From: Halomonas sp. 328
GTDB taxonomy: Bacteria > Pseudomonadota > Gammaproteobacteria > Pseudomonadales > Halomonadaceae
Assembly: GCF_015645095.1 (NCBI RefSeq)
Contig: NZ_JADOTW010000015.1
Coordinates: forward strand, 40,319-104,318
Direction: 5' to 3'
DNA length: 64,000 nt
How positions within the stretch are numbered: the first letter of the stretch is position 1; every line of letters begins with the position of its first letter. Of this stretch, positions 56,707 to 64,000 are shown piece after piece. The position numbers and the translations under genes were made by a program. The notes under the pieces are model-generated. The model did no database searches. It was given only the letters and a program-made list of their open reading frames with translations, and was not told where the DNA came from.

Positions 56707-58632
56707 TCAGAATCGATAGCTGGCACTCAGGCGGATATCGCGACCGGGGTCGGGCAGGCCGTGGGCAACATCGCCGGCATCCCCGTAACTGGCATGATCG
56801 AAGTACTGCTTGTTGAAGAGGTTGTTGACCCTCAGGGCCAGGGTGAGCTGATCGTCGTCCAGCGGACGCCAGCGGGCATAGACGTCATTGACCCCATAGC
56901 CGGCCTTCTCCGGGGAGTCGCTGGCCACCCGGGTCAGCCGCTCGGCGAAGCGGCCCGTCCAACCGAGCTCCAGGCTGTCGGTCGCCTGGTAGTTCAGGTT
57001 GGCCACCCAGGTGTCGCCGACGCTGGTGCCGATGGCCATGTCGTCGTCGCTCAGCGGCTCGCCGTCGATCTCGGGCCGGGCCCGGCTAAAGGAGAGCGAG
57101 GCGTTCAGGCGATCCCAGTCGTAGCCGATGCTGGTGCTGAAGCCCCGGCTCTTCAGGTCGCCAAGGTTGCCGAGGGTGGCACGGTCGACGATGCCCACCA
57201 CGTCGTCGATGCGCGTCACGAAGGCTTCCGCGCTCAGGTAGAGGTTGCCGTGCTGGTAGCGGGCCCCCACCTCGTAGTTGTCGGCGGTTTCCTCGCTGCG
57301 ATCCTCGGCGTTGCGGTAGTAGTCGAGGACGAACAGCTCCTTGACCTGGGTGCCGCGGATGGCCCGTGCCCAGCCGCCATAGAGGTTGAGGTTGTCGGTG
57401 GCATCGAAGCTCACGCCGAGGTTGGGGCTCAGGCCGGATTCCTCGAAGCGATTGCCGGTCAGTTCCTCGTCCAGCTCGAACCAGTCGTAACGCGCCCCGG
57501 CGCTGAGCTGCAGGCGGTCGGTCAACTGGTAGCGATCCTGCAGGTAGAGACCCACCACGCGGCCCTCTTCCCGGTTGGTGCCATAGAGGGGGCTGGCCAG
57601 GCTGGCCTCGTCCCGGCGGTAGTCGATGCCGAAGGTCAGGGTGTGGTCGCCGAGGCGGCTGCGATTGCGCAGGTCCCCGCCCTGGCTCTCCATGCTGCCG
57701 ATATAGTCTCCGAAGGGACCGTCGACATGCTCCAGGGAGGCTTCCGTGCGGTATAGCGTCAGGTCCAGATCCAGCCAGTCGTTGGTGAGGGAGTCGAAGC
57801 CGTACTGGCCGGTCAGGGTCTCGCGCACCATTTCCTGGTCGATGGGGGCGTTGCGGACGCTGGGGCGCCAGTGGGGGCGATGCAGGCGAAAGGCCTGATC
57901 CTCGCTGCGATCATAGCTCAGCGCGATCCGCTGTTCGTCGGTCAACTGACCGACCAGCTTGACGAGCCCACTCTGCCGGCGGGTGCCGGTGAAGGGCTGG
58001 GTGTTGCCGTCGGCATCCTCGTAGTCGTCATGATCCGTGTGCGACAGGCTCGCCAGGGCGCTCCATTGATCGGTCAGGCGGCCATACAGGGAGGCGGAGG
58101 TGCGGTACCCCTCGGTGTTGCTGAAGTAGCCGGCGCTCAGGCGCGCGCCGACATCCTGGCCGGGGCGCAGCAGGTCCTCCGGATCCTTGGTGACGAAGCG
58201 GATCGCCCCGCCCAGGGCCCCCGGCCCGTTGGTGGCTTCACCGGCACCGGCGACCACCTCGACCCGCTGCAGCAGCTCGGGATCCACGAGCAGGCGTCCC
58301 TGGTGGTGAAACAGGTAGCCGGACTGGGTGGCGCCATCCACGGAGACATTGAGCTGGGTGTCCTCCAGGCCGCGCACATAGATCTTCTGGGCGGCCGGGG
58401 CGGCGCCGCCGACCGAGACGTTCGGCTGGTCGGCGAAAATGTCCCTCAGGTCGCTGGCCTGGCGACGCTCCATCGCCTCGGCGTCGATCACCTGGTCGGC
58501 GGCCAGGCGCTCGGCGGTGATCTCCAGGGTATCGAGGCTCTGGGCCGACTCGGCCAGGGCCAGGGGGCTGGCGCCGAGCAGGGCGATGGCCAGGCACAAG
58601 GGGTGGCGGGGAAAGCGGGGGGCGGGGGACAT
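56707..58632 (-). CDS. TonB-dependent siderophore receptor (petrobactin uptake candidate)
   Basis: 641 residues. A signal peptide (to PLALAES) and a plug domain (DIFADQPNVSVGG, NGPGALGGAIRF) are followed by a 22-strand-type barrel ending LSASYRF with terminal Phe. AAAGGAG precedes the ATG, and a Fur-like box lies just upstream. Position beside asbABCDEF makes ferric petrobactin the likely ligand; the receptor sequence alone does not prove it. Confidence 0.9.
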   Translation of the reverse strand: MSPAPRFPRHPLCLAIALLGASPLALAESAQSLDTLEITAERLAADQVIDAEAMERRQASDLRDIFADQPNVSVGGAAPAAQKIYVRGLEDTQLNVSVDGATQSGYLFHHQGRLLVDPELLQRVEVVAGAGEATNGPGALGGAIRFVTKDPEDLLRPGQDVGARLSAGYFSNTEGYRTSASLYGRLTDQWSALASLSHTDHDDYEDADGNTQPFTGTRRQSGLVKLVGQLTDEQRIALSYDRSEDQAFRLHRPHWRPSVRNAPIDQEMVRETLTGQYGFDSLTNDWLDLDLTLYRTEASLEHVDGPFGDYIGSMESQGGDLRNRSRLGDHTLTFGIDYRRDEASLASPLYGTNREEGRVVGLYLQDRYQLTDRLQLSAGARYDWFELDEELTGNRFEESGLSPNLGVSFDATDNLNLYGGWARAIRGTQVKELFVLDYYRNAEDRSEETADNYEVGARYQHGNLYLSAEAFVTRIDDVVGIVDRATLGNLGDLKSRGFSTSIGYDWDRLNASLSFSRARPEIDGEPLSDDDMAIGTSVGDTWVANLNYQATDSLELGWTGRFAERLTRVASDSPEKAGYGVNDVYARWRPLDDDQLTLALRVNNLFNKQYFDHASYGDAGDVAHGLPDPGRDIRLSASYRF

Positions 58633-58647
58633 CGGGGCTCCTTTGTG

Positions 58648-58662
58648 TGATATGAATTCTCA
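58648..58662. promoter_or_regulatory. Fur-box candidate before the receptor gene
   Basis: TGATATGAATTCTCA agrees with 11 of 15 consensus Fur positions. It lies 15 bases ahead of the start codon. Confidence 0.6.
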
Positions 58663-58765
58663 TTTGGAGCGCATTCTTGTTTACCCCGCTGTGGTTGGGA
58701 ATTGCTTTTACATTTGTTACGCCTCGCCGGCGGAACCCTGGCCAGCCTTGGGTGTCCCGGGGGAT

Positions 58766-59467
58766 TCACAGGAAACCGTAGCCTTTGCCGTGGACGGTCT
58801 GCAGGCGATCCGCCGCCATGCCGGCGTCCACCAGCTTGCGGCGCACCCGGCTCAGGTGCATGTCCAGGCTGCGGTCGTAGCGGCAGAACTCCCGCTCCAG
58901 GACTCGCTGATAGAGGTAGGGCTTGCTGAGTACCTCGCCCCGGTGGAGCAACAACACCCAGAGCAGGCGGAACTGTATGGGTGTCAGGGGGATGGCGGTG
59001 TCGCCGTAGTGCGCCGCCAGGCGGCTGCGATCCAGCCTCAGGGGGCCGAGGCGGAGTTCGTTCGGAGGGCTAGGTTGGGTGGGAGATCCCAGGGTTCGGC
59101 GCAACAGGGCCTCGATGCGTAAGTGCAACTCGGTGAAATCGAAGGGCTTGGGAAGGCAGTCGTCGGCACCGCGTCGGTAACCGCGAATCCGCTCCTCCTC
59201 GGCACCGCAGGCGGTCAGCATCACCGGTGTCTGGTGGGTGTGGCGTAGCCGCTCGAGCACCTCGAAACCGCTCAGCCTGGGGAGCCGTGCATCGAGCAGG
59301 ATCAGATCGAAGGCCTGGCTCAATGCCGCTATCAGGCCGCCTTCTCCCTCGAGGCTCTGCGCGACGCGATAGCCTTTGCTCTCGAGCAGACGAGCGATCT
59401 GGTCATTGAGGCTAGGGTCGTCCTCGATCACCAGGAGGTGTGGCCGGTACGAGGTGTCGGAAGGCAT
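58766..59467 (-). CDS. OmpR/PhoB-family response regulator without adjacent kinase
   Basis: 233 residues. Receiver domain with Glu15/Asp16 (VIEDD), phosphoacceptor Asp59 (LLDARLP), Thr85 and Lys107 (PKPF). The C-terminal winged helix ends VHGKGYGFL. It resembles regulators such as PfeR that switch on a siderophore receptor, and the receptor gene is next downstream. No sensor kinase gene is present; only 133 bases separate the two genes. A near-perfect Fur box lies upstream. The start at 59467 has a weak Shine-Dalgarno. Confidence 0.9.
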   Translation of the reverse strand: MPSDTSYRPHLLVIEDDPSLNDQIARLLESKGYRVAQSLEGEGGLIAALSQAFDLILLDARLPRLSGFEVLERLRHTHQTPVMLTACGAEEERIRGYRRGADDCLPKPFDFTELHLRIEALLRRTLGSPTQPSPPNELRLGPLRLDRSRLAAHYGDTAIPLTPIQFRLLWVLLLHRGEVLSKPYLYQRVLEREFCRYDRSLDMHLSRVRRKLVDAGMAADRLQTVHGKGYGFL

Positions 59468-59490
59468 TGATTGTTCACTTCTTTTGCATT

Positions 59491-59505
59491 TGATAAGCAT
59501 TATCA
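59491..59505. promoter_or_regulatory. Near-perfect Fur box before the response regulator
   Basis: TGATAAGCATTATCA matches 14 of 15 consensus Fur positions, 24 bases ahead of the start codon. Confidence 0.85.
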
Positions 59506-59605
59506 TATGCATGAAGAGTGGCGAGTGGCAAGGATGGCGGGCAGCGAACGAAGGAGGGGGGATGGAGCCTTGATCGGGCCAGCCGAGGGCAGGGGGCGGC
59601 TCGCT

Positions 59606-59642
59606 TGGCCATGGCCGAACGCGGCCTCGATAACCTGGAATA
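59606..59642 (+). repeat. 37-bp direct repeat, copy 2 (orphan trpE 3' end)
   Basis: Exact copy of 47623-47659, lacking the rest of trpE. The next base makes the stop TAA instead of TAG. It marks the far boundary of the siderophore block. Confidence 0.95.
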
Positions 59643-59669
59643 ACGCCTGCCGGCAGAAGAGGCTGGGGC

Positions 59670-60380
59670 TCAGTCGGCGGGAATTGCCACCAGGCTCAGT
59701 AGCCGGCCCTGCCAGCGGCAGAAGCCGCCATCGAGCTCGCGGCCGGCGGGCCAGGCCGGGCTAAGGTCGCTCAGCAGGCGCAGCCGCGCCGACCCCTGGG
59801 GGTGCCAGTCGATCAGCTCCGCATCGGGGAAATAGAAGCGCCGGCCCACCAGCGGGTAGAGCGCCTTGAACAGGCTCTCCTTGAGGGAGAAGGTGAGGGT
59901 GACCGCGAGCGATGCCTCGTCGGCGGGGAGGCGCTCGCGCTCCGCTTCGGTCAGCACCCGGCGGGCCAGGCGTGCGGCCGTCTCGTCGTCAAGCCACCGC
60001 TCGGCGTCCAGCCCCAGGCCCTGATAGCTTGCCCGCGGCCCCACCAGGGCCGCCGCCCAGCCGTGGCTATGGGTGATGCTGCCTACGCAGCCCGTGGGCC
60101 AGAGGGGCGCCTTGTCTTCACCCATGGCGGGGGCCTGCCAGCGGCCATCCAGGTGCCAGAGGGCCTGGCGGGCGCACAACCGCCCGGCGAGAAACTCCGC
60201 CCGACGCTTGGGGGCGGCGGCCTCGAGCCCCTCGGGCAGGGCGATGCCCGCCGTGGCGAAGGCGGCGTTATCGAGGCGCTCCGCCACGAAGGGGGCGCTG
60301 ACCAGCTGGGCGCCCGGCAGGGCAAGGGGCCAGGGCCAATGGTGGGCCAGGGGGCCGCAACAGGGAGGGGAATCGGTCAT
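59670..60380 (-). CDS. 4'-phosphopantetheinyl transferase (EntD/Sfp type)
   Basis: 236 residues. Magnesium and CoA motifs GLGLDAERW and FSLKESLFKALYP, with SITHSHGWAAA before them, identify the EntD-like group. It would convert apo-AsbD to its holo form. The ATG at 60380 begins MTDSPPCCG; the upstream extension overlaps the trp leader region. It lies between the second 37-bp repeat and trpGDC, just outside the bracketed block. Confidence 0.93.
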   Translation of the reverse strand: MTDSPPCCGPLAHHWPWPLALPGAQLVSAPFVAERLDNAAFATAGIALPEGLEAAAPKRRAEFLAGRLCARQALWHLDGRWQAPAMGEDKAPLWPTGCVGSITHSHGWAAALVGPRASYQGLGLDAERWLDDETAARLARRVLTEAERERLPADEASLAVTLTFSLKESLFKALYPLVGRRFYFPDAELIDWHPQGSARLRLLSDLSPAWPAGRELDGGFCRWQGRLLSLVAIPAD

Positions 60381-60462
60381 GGGCGAATTCTGCCACGAAG
60401 CCGGGCGCGGCACTAACGCCGGGTGCCTTGACAGCTCGCCGCGCCGGCCGCACCATACCGGC

Positions 60463-60510
60463 ATGAAGATTTCAGAACACATGCATTCCAGCCAGTGGTG
60501 GCGCTCCTAA
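60463..60510 (+). CDS. trpL: trp leader peptide ahead of trpGDC
   Basis: 15 residues (MKISEHMHSSQWWRS) with tandem Trp codons, followed by an antiterminator/terminator pair and trpG. An internal ATG at 60481 would give nine residues. TTGACA at 60428-60433 may be the -35, which would favour the shorter form. Confidence 0.78.
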   Translation: MKISEHMHSSQWWRS

Positions 60511-60515
60511 GGTGG

Positions 60516-60567
60516 GGCGGCTCCCTCGTGTCTTGAATGACGATGCCGCCTGCAGGGCGGCATTTTT
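60516..60567 (+). terminator. Transcription attenuator before trpGDC
   Basis: The terminator stem ATGCCGCC (60543-60550) with GGCGGCAT (60556-60563) is followed by five T. GGCGGC at 60516-60521 can instead pair with GCCGCC (60545-60550), forming the antiterminator. This is the textbook trp attenuation design. Confidence 0.8.
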
Positions 60568-60681
60568 GTGTCTGGGCTTCCTGCACGGTCGGCGCAACAA
60601 TAGCGAGGTCGCACGGGGGCATCCCCGGCTCGCCTCACCCAAGCCTACTGGACACAAGTGAAGAAACAGGAACATAACGCC

Positions 60682-61266
60682 ATGTCCGTGCTGATGATCG
60701 ACAACTTCGATAGCTTTACCTACAACGTGGTGCAGTACCTGGCCGAGCTGGGGGCCGAGGTGATCACCCACCGCAACGACGCCATCACCCTCGAGGAGAT
60801 CGAGGCCCTGGCGCCGAGCCATATCGTCATCTCCCCCGGGCCCTGCACCCCCAACGAGGCGGGCATCTCCCTGGAGGTGATTCGGCACTTCGCCGGCAAG
60901 CTGCCGATCCTCGGCATCTGCCTGGGCCACCAGGCCATCGGCCAGGTCTATGGCGGCGAGGTGGTGCGCGCCCCCCAGGTGATGCATGGCAAGACCTCCC
61001 TGGTGCGCCATCATGGCCATGGCGTCTTCGAGGGCCTGGCGGATCCCCTGGAGGTGACCCGCTACCACTCCCTGGTGGTGGCCGCCGAGACCCTGCCCGA
61101 GTGCCTGGAAGTGACCGCCTGGGTCGACGACGATGACGTGACCCCGGGGCTGATCATGGGCCTGCGTCACAAGACCCTGGACGTGGAAGGGGTGCAGTTC
61201 CACCCCGAGTCGATCCTCACCCGCCAGGGCCACGAGCTTTTGGCCAACTTCCTCAAGCGTGGCTAA
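60682..61266 (+). CDS. trpG: Anthranilate synthase component II (glutaminase)
   Basis: 194 residues. Class I amidotransferase triad Cys80 (GICLGHQ), His174 and Glu176 (FHPES). It supplies ammonia to TrpE. AGGA lies 11 bases before the ATG. trpD follows after 28 bases. Confidence 0.96.
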   Translation: MSVLMIDNFDSFTYNVVQYLAELGAEVITHRNDAITLEEIEALAPSHIVISPGPCTPNEAGISLEVIRHFAGKLPILGICLGHQAIGQVYGGEVVRAPQVMHGKTSLVRHHGHGVFEGLADPLEVTRYHSLVVAAETLPECLEVTAWVDDDDVTPGLIMGLRHKTLDVEGVQFHPESILTRQGHELLANFLKRG

Positions 61267-61294
61267 GCGCCGCGGATCGCAAGGAGACCCAACC

Positions 61295-62314
61295 ATGCAG
61301 ATGCGAGAAGCGATCGATGCGGTGATGCGGGGCCGTCACCTGAGCTTCGACGAGACCTATGCGGTGATGCGCACCATCATGACCGGCGAGGCCACCGACG
61401 CCCAGATCGGCGGCCTGCTGATCGGCCTCTCCATGAAGGGCGAGACCCCGGAGGAGATCAGCGCCGCCGCCCAGGTGATGCGCGAGCTGATGATCCCGGT
61501 GGAGGTGCATGGCGACAATATCGTCGATATCGTCGGCACCGGCGGCGATGGCGCCAACCTCTTCAATGTCTCCACCGCCTCCAGCTTCGTGGCGGCGGCC
61601 GGCGGCGCCCATGTGGCCAAGCATGGCAACCGCAGCGTCTCCTCCTCCTCCGGCAGCGCCGACCTCTTCGCCGTGGCCGGCATCACCCTCGAGCTCAACG
61701 CCGAGCAGGTGGCCCGCTGCATCGACCAGGTGGGGGTGGGCTTCATGTTCGCGCCCATGCACCACAAGGCGATGCGCCACGCCATCGGCCCGCGCCGGGA
61801 AATGGGCGTGCGCACCCTGTTCAATATCCTCGGCCCGCTGACCAACCCCGCCGGGGCCCCCAACCAGGTGCTGGGCGTCTACGAGCCCGCCCTGGTGCCG
61901 GTGATGGCCGAGGTGCTCAAGCGCCTGGGCAGCCGCCATGTGCTGGTGGCCCACGCCGAGGATGGCCTGGACGAGATCTCCCTGGCCGCGCCGACCCGCA
62001 TCGCCGAGCTCAAGGACGGCGAGATCCGCGAGTACACCATCACCCCCGAGGATTTCGGCATCGAGCGCCAGTCCCTGGAGCCCCTCAAGGTGCTGACCGC
62101 CGAAGACAGCCTGCGCCTGGTCAAGGAGGCCCTGGTGGGCGAAGGCCCGGCGGCGGATATCGTCGCCCTGAATGCCGGCGCCGCCCTCTATGCCTCCGGC
62201 GTGGCCGACACCCTCAAGGAGGGCGTGGCCATGGCCCAGGATGCCCAGGACTCCAAGCTGCCGCTGGAGAAGCTCAAGGAACTGGCCGATTTCTCCCGCG
62301 TCTTCGCGGGCTAA
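61295..62314 (+). CDS. trpD: Anthranilate phosphoribosyltransferase
   Basis: 339 residues. [15 protein letters not shown] and [16 protein letters not shown] hold the PRPP and anthranilate sites, and [15 protein letters not shown] is also typical. The ATG at 61295 follows AAGGAG; in-frame codons upstream overlap trpG. trpC starts 13 bases after its stop. Confidence 0.97.
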   Translation: MQMREAIDAVMRGRHLSFDETYAVMRTIMTGEATDAQIGGLLIGLSMKGETPEEISAAAQVMRELMIPVEVHGDNIVDIVGTGGDGANLFNVSTASSFVAAAGGAHVAKHGNRSVSSSSGSADLFAVAGITLELNAEQVARCIDQVGVGFMFAPMHHKAMRHAIGPRREMGVRTLFNILGPLTNPAGAPNQVLGVYEPALVPVMAEVLKRLGSRHVLVAHAEDGLDEISLAAPTRIAELKDGEIREYTITPEDFGIERQSLEPLKVLTAEDSLRLVKEALVGEGPAADIVALNAGAALYASGVADTLKEGVAMAQDAQDSKLPLEKLKELADFSRVFAG

Positions 62315-62327
62315 AGGATACCCACCG

Positions 62328-63128
62328 ATGACCACTCAACTGCCCACCATCCTCGCCCGTATCCTCGCCCGCAAGGACGAGGAAGTGCAGGAGCGCAGCC
62401 GCGCCGTGGCCGAACGCGACCTGCTGGCCCTGGCCGAGCGCCAGAGTGCCCCGCGGGGCTTCGTACAGGCCCTGCAGACGCGCATCGCCCGGGGCGAGCC
62501 CGGGGTGATCGCCGAGATCAAGAAGGCCTCGCCCTCCAAGGGCGTGATGCGTGAAGACTTCCACCCCGCCGAGATCGCCATCGACTACGCCGCCGGCGGC
62601 GCCGCCTGCCTCTCGGTGCTCACCGACGCCGACTTCTTCCAGGGCCACGAAGACTTCCTGGTCGACGCCCGGGATGCCTGCGAGCTGCCGGTGATCCGCA
62701 AGGACTTCATCACCCACGGCTACCAGGTGAGCGAGGCCCGCGCCATCGGCGCCGATTGCATCCTGCTGATCGTCGCCGCCCTGGACGATGCCCGCATGGC
62801 CGACCTCTACCAGCAGGCCCAGGCCCTCGGCATGGACGTGCTGGTGGAAGTGCACGACGCCAAGGAGCTGGAGCGCGCCCTGCGCCTCGACCTGCCCATG
62901 GTCGGCATCAACAACCGCGACCTGCACACCTTCGACACCCGCCTCGAGACCACCTTCGAGCTGCTGGCGCAGATCCCCGACGAGGTCACCGTGATCACCG
63001 AGTCCGGCATCCACACCCGCGACGACGTGACCCGCATGCGCGAGAAGGCCGTCCACGGCTTCCTGGTCGGCGAAGCCTTTATGCGCCAACCCAGCCCCGG
63101 CGCCGCCCTCAAAGAGCTGTTCTTCTAA
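62328..63128 (+). CDS. trpC: Indole-3-glycerol phosphate synthase
   Basis: 266 residues, TIM barrel, not fused to Trp[46 protein letters not shown] and [11 protein letters not shown] contain the catalytic Lys and Glu residues. AAAGGA precedes the ATG. It closes the trpGDC operon. Confidence 0.97.
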   Translation: MTTQLPTILARILARKDEEVQERSRAVAERDLLALAERQSAPRGFVQALQTRIARGEPGVIAEIKKASPSKGVMREDFHPAEIAIDYAAGGAACLSVLTDADFFQGHEDFLVDARDACELPVIRKDFITHGYQVSEARAIGADCILLIVAALDDARMADLYQQAQALGMDVLVEVHDAKELERALRLDLPMVGINNRDLHTFDTRLETTFELLAQIPDEVTVITESGIHTRDDVTRMREKAVHGFLVGEAFMRQPSPGAALKELFF

Positions 63129-63152
63129 GCCAAGCTCGCCACGCCCCACCTA

Positions 63153-63183
63153 CCCCGGACGGCCCCCGCCGCCCGGGGTTTTT
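63153..63183 (+). terminator. Terminator after trpC
   Basis: ACCCCGG pairs with CCGGGGT over a 14-base loop and is followed by TTTTTC within the tract. Confidence 0.7.
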
Positions 63184-63211
63184 CTTTGCCTGCCTCGCAG
63201 GAGCCACTGGT

Positions 63212-63354
63212 GTTGTAGGAGCCGGCTTCAGCCGGCGATCGGCGCCGTAGGCGCCCCTGTTCAATCCCCCGTTTCTCGCATTAACCACCAGCGCTGTAGG
63301 AGCCGGCTTTAGCCGCGGTCCGACGTCTCGGCGATTGGCGCCGCCAGGCGCCCT
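63212..63354. repeat. Pair of REP-like units after trpC
   Basis: GTAGGAGCCGGCTT begins at 63215 and again at 63296. Each is followed by a second palindromic block around GGCGCC...GGCGCC. Such GTAGGAGC units are common palindromic repeats in pseudomonad-like genomes. Confidence 0.75.
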
Positions 63355-63614
63355 AGAAGAACTGCCCCCAACACCCCACCTTTGCATCTCCCGCCCCCCT
63401 TGCTTACTCTCAATACTTAAGGCCGCTGAGAGGGTCAGAAGAATAACGACAAGGTACTCGGGGACTACCGCATGGATGGCGGCCGCCATCCCAAGACGCA
63501 GGGTAGGGGCGGTAGCGTGCCCGGACAGGGAAAACGCATGAAAAACCGCGCTACGACGGGCGTCGTAGCGCTTTACCAGTAGGATCTAATGTGGTCATCT
63601 AACGCCTTTTTCTC
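63355..63614. other. Non-coding stretch with one perfect hairpin
   Basis: No gene is visible between the REP-like pair and the transposase gene. GCGCTACGAC (63548-63557) pairs with GTCGTAGCGC (63562-63571) over GGGC. The left end of the insertion sequence must lie between about 63560 and 63614, but its terminal repeat could not be recognised. Confidence 0.5.
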
Positions 63615-64000
63615 ATGGATGACCCGATGCTGACACCGTCCCTTATGCACCATTTATCGATCGTTCCCGACTTCCGCCAGGCTTGGAAAGTGCAGCATCA
63701 GCTGTCGGATATCCTGTTCCTGACGGTCTGTGCGGTGATCTGTGGTGCAGAGGGTTGGGACGAGATCGAGGACTTTGGCCATGCGAAGCTCGACTTTCTC
63801 CGCCAGTACGGTGATTTTGAGGCTGGCGTGCCCAGCCATGACACCTTGGCCAGGGTCATGGCCCTGGTGAACGCTGAGCAACTGCAAAGCGCGTTTGCCG
63901 AATGGATGAAGGCCTGCCATGACGTGACGGAAGGCGCGGTAGTGGCCATTGATGGCAAGACGCTACGTGGGTCGTACTGCCGAGGGAAAGGCAAAGGTGC
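63615..64000 (+). CDS. ISAs1-type transposase, C-terminus cut by window edge
   Basis: About 128 residues are visible. VPDFRQAWKVQHQLSDILFL and CAVICGAEGWDEIEDFG form the N-terminal domain associated with DDE transposases of this family. VVAIDGKTLRGSY, with the first catalytic Asp, is its hallmark. ATG at 63615 or 63627 is possible. Codon use is less GC-rich than in neighbouring genes, as expected for a mobile element. The other end lies outside the window. Confidence 0.9.
   Translation, partial: MDDPMLTPSLMHHLSIVPDFRQAWKVQHQLSDILFLTVCAVICGAEGWDEIEDFGHAKLDFLRQYGDFEAGVPSHDTLARVMALVNAEQLQSAFAEWMKACHDVTEGAVVAIDGKTLRGSYCRGKGKG

Noticed and set aside
47623..59642. Composite transposon carrying the siderophore genes
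   Set aside because: The flanking direct repeats are a trpE fragment, with no transposase or insertion-sequence ends inside or at the borders.
63109..63489. Minus-strand 126-codon frame after trpC
   Set aside because: It runs through the REP-like repeats and terminator and has repeat-derived composition.

Overview
The window looks like a piece of chromosome from a high-GC, halophilic gammaproteobacterium of the Halomonas type (Halomonadaceae). This rests on protein resemblance, on the ybeZ-ybeY-corC-lnt and gph-trpE blocks, and on the style of the intergenic palindromic repeats. No rRNA or tRNA gene is visible, so the genus is an inference. The window opens inside a universal stress protein gene and ends inside an ISAs1-type transposase gene.

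Region 1 (1-16.9 kb) is a complete aerobic phenylacetate degradation locus. Two minus-strand operons, paaABCDE plus a permease and a UspA gene, and paaFGHIJK, encode the phenylacetyl-CoA epoxidase, the ligase and the beta-oxidation-like lower pathway. A divergent plus-strand operon carries paaN, paaY and an extra enoyl-CoA hydratase. The PaaX repressor gene converges on it. A TGATACG-type motif recurs in the control regions and fits the known PaaX operator layout.

Region 2 (16.9-30 kb) holds housekeeping genes: lnt, corC, ybeY and ybeZ; miaB; a DUF1820 gene; an SH3-domain protein; thiopurine methyltransferase; a very small DUF6435-like protein; a YajG-like lipoprotein; and the sulfate ABC transporter sbp-cysTWA.

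Region 3 (30-41.4 kb) is catabolic. It has an FAD monooxygenase-RidA-DUF1028-M20 peptidase operon of unknown substrate, a LysR regulator, an exported NylB-like serine hydrolase, and an aldehyde dehydrogenase/APC permease/class III aminotransferase set typical of amine catabolism.

Region 4 (41.5-63.2 kb) is a tryptophan region interrupted by a siderophore locus. The order is rpe, a GIY-YIG gene, mscS, ndh, gph, then a trp leader and trpE. Next come a MATE exporter, asbABCDEF (petrobactin biosynthesis), a DUF2218 gene, a TonB-dependent receptor and a Fur-boxed response regulator without a kinase. The block is bracketed by an exact 37-bp duplication of the trpE 3' end. Beyond it lie a phosphopantetheinyl transferase gene, a second trp leader/attenuator and trpGDC. 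AsbF makes 3,4-dihydroxybenzoate, AsbC loads it on AsbD (activated by the transferase), and AsbE, AsbA and AsbB join it to spermidine and citrate. The MATE protein and the TonB receptor are the probable export and uptake routes.

Dispersed elements include four copies of a palindromic intergenic repeat in two size classes, a 162-bp MITE-like element abutting mscS, and REP-like units after trpC.
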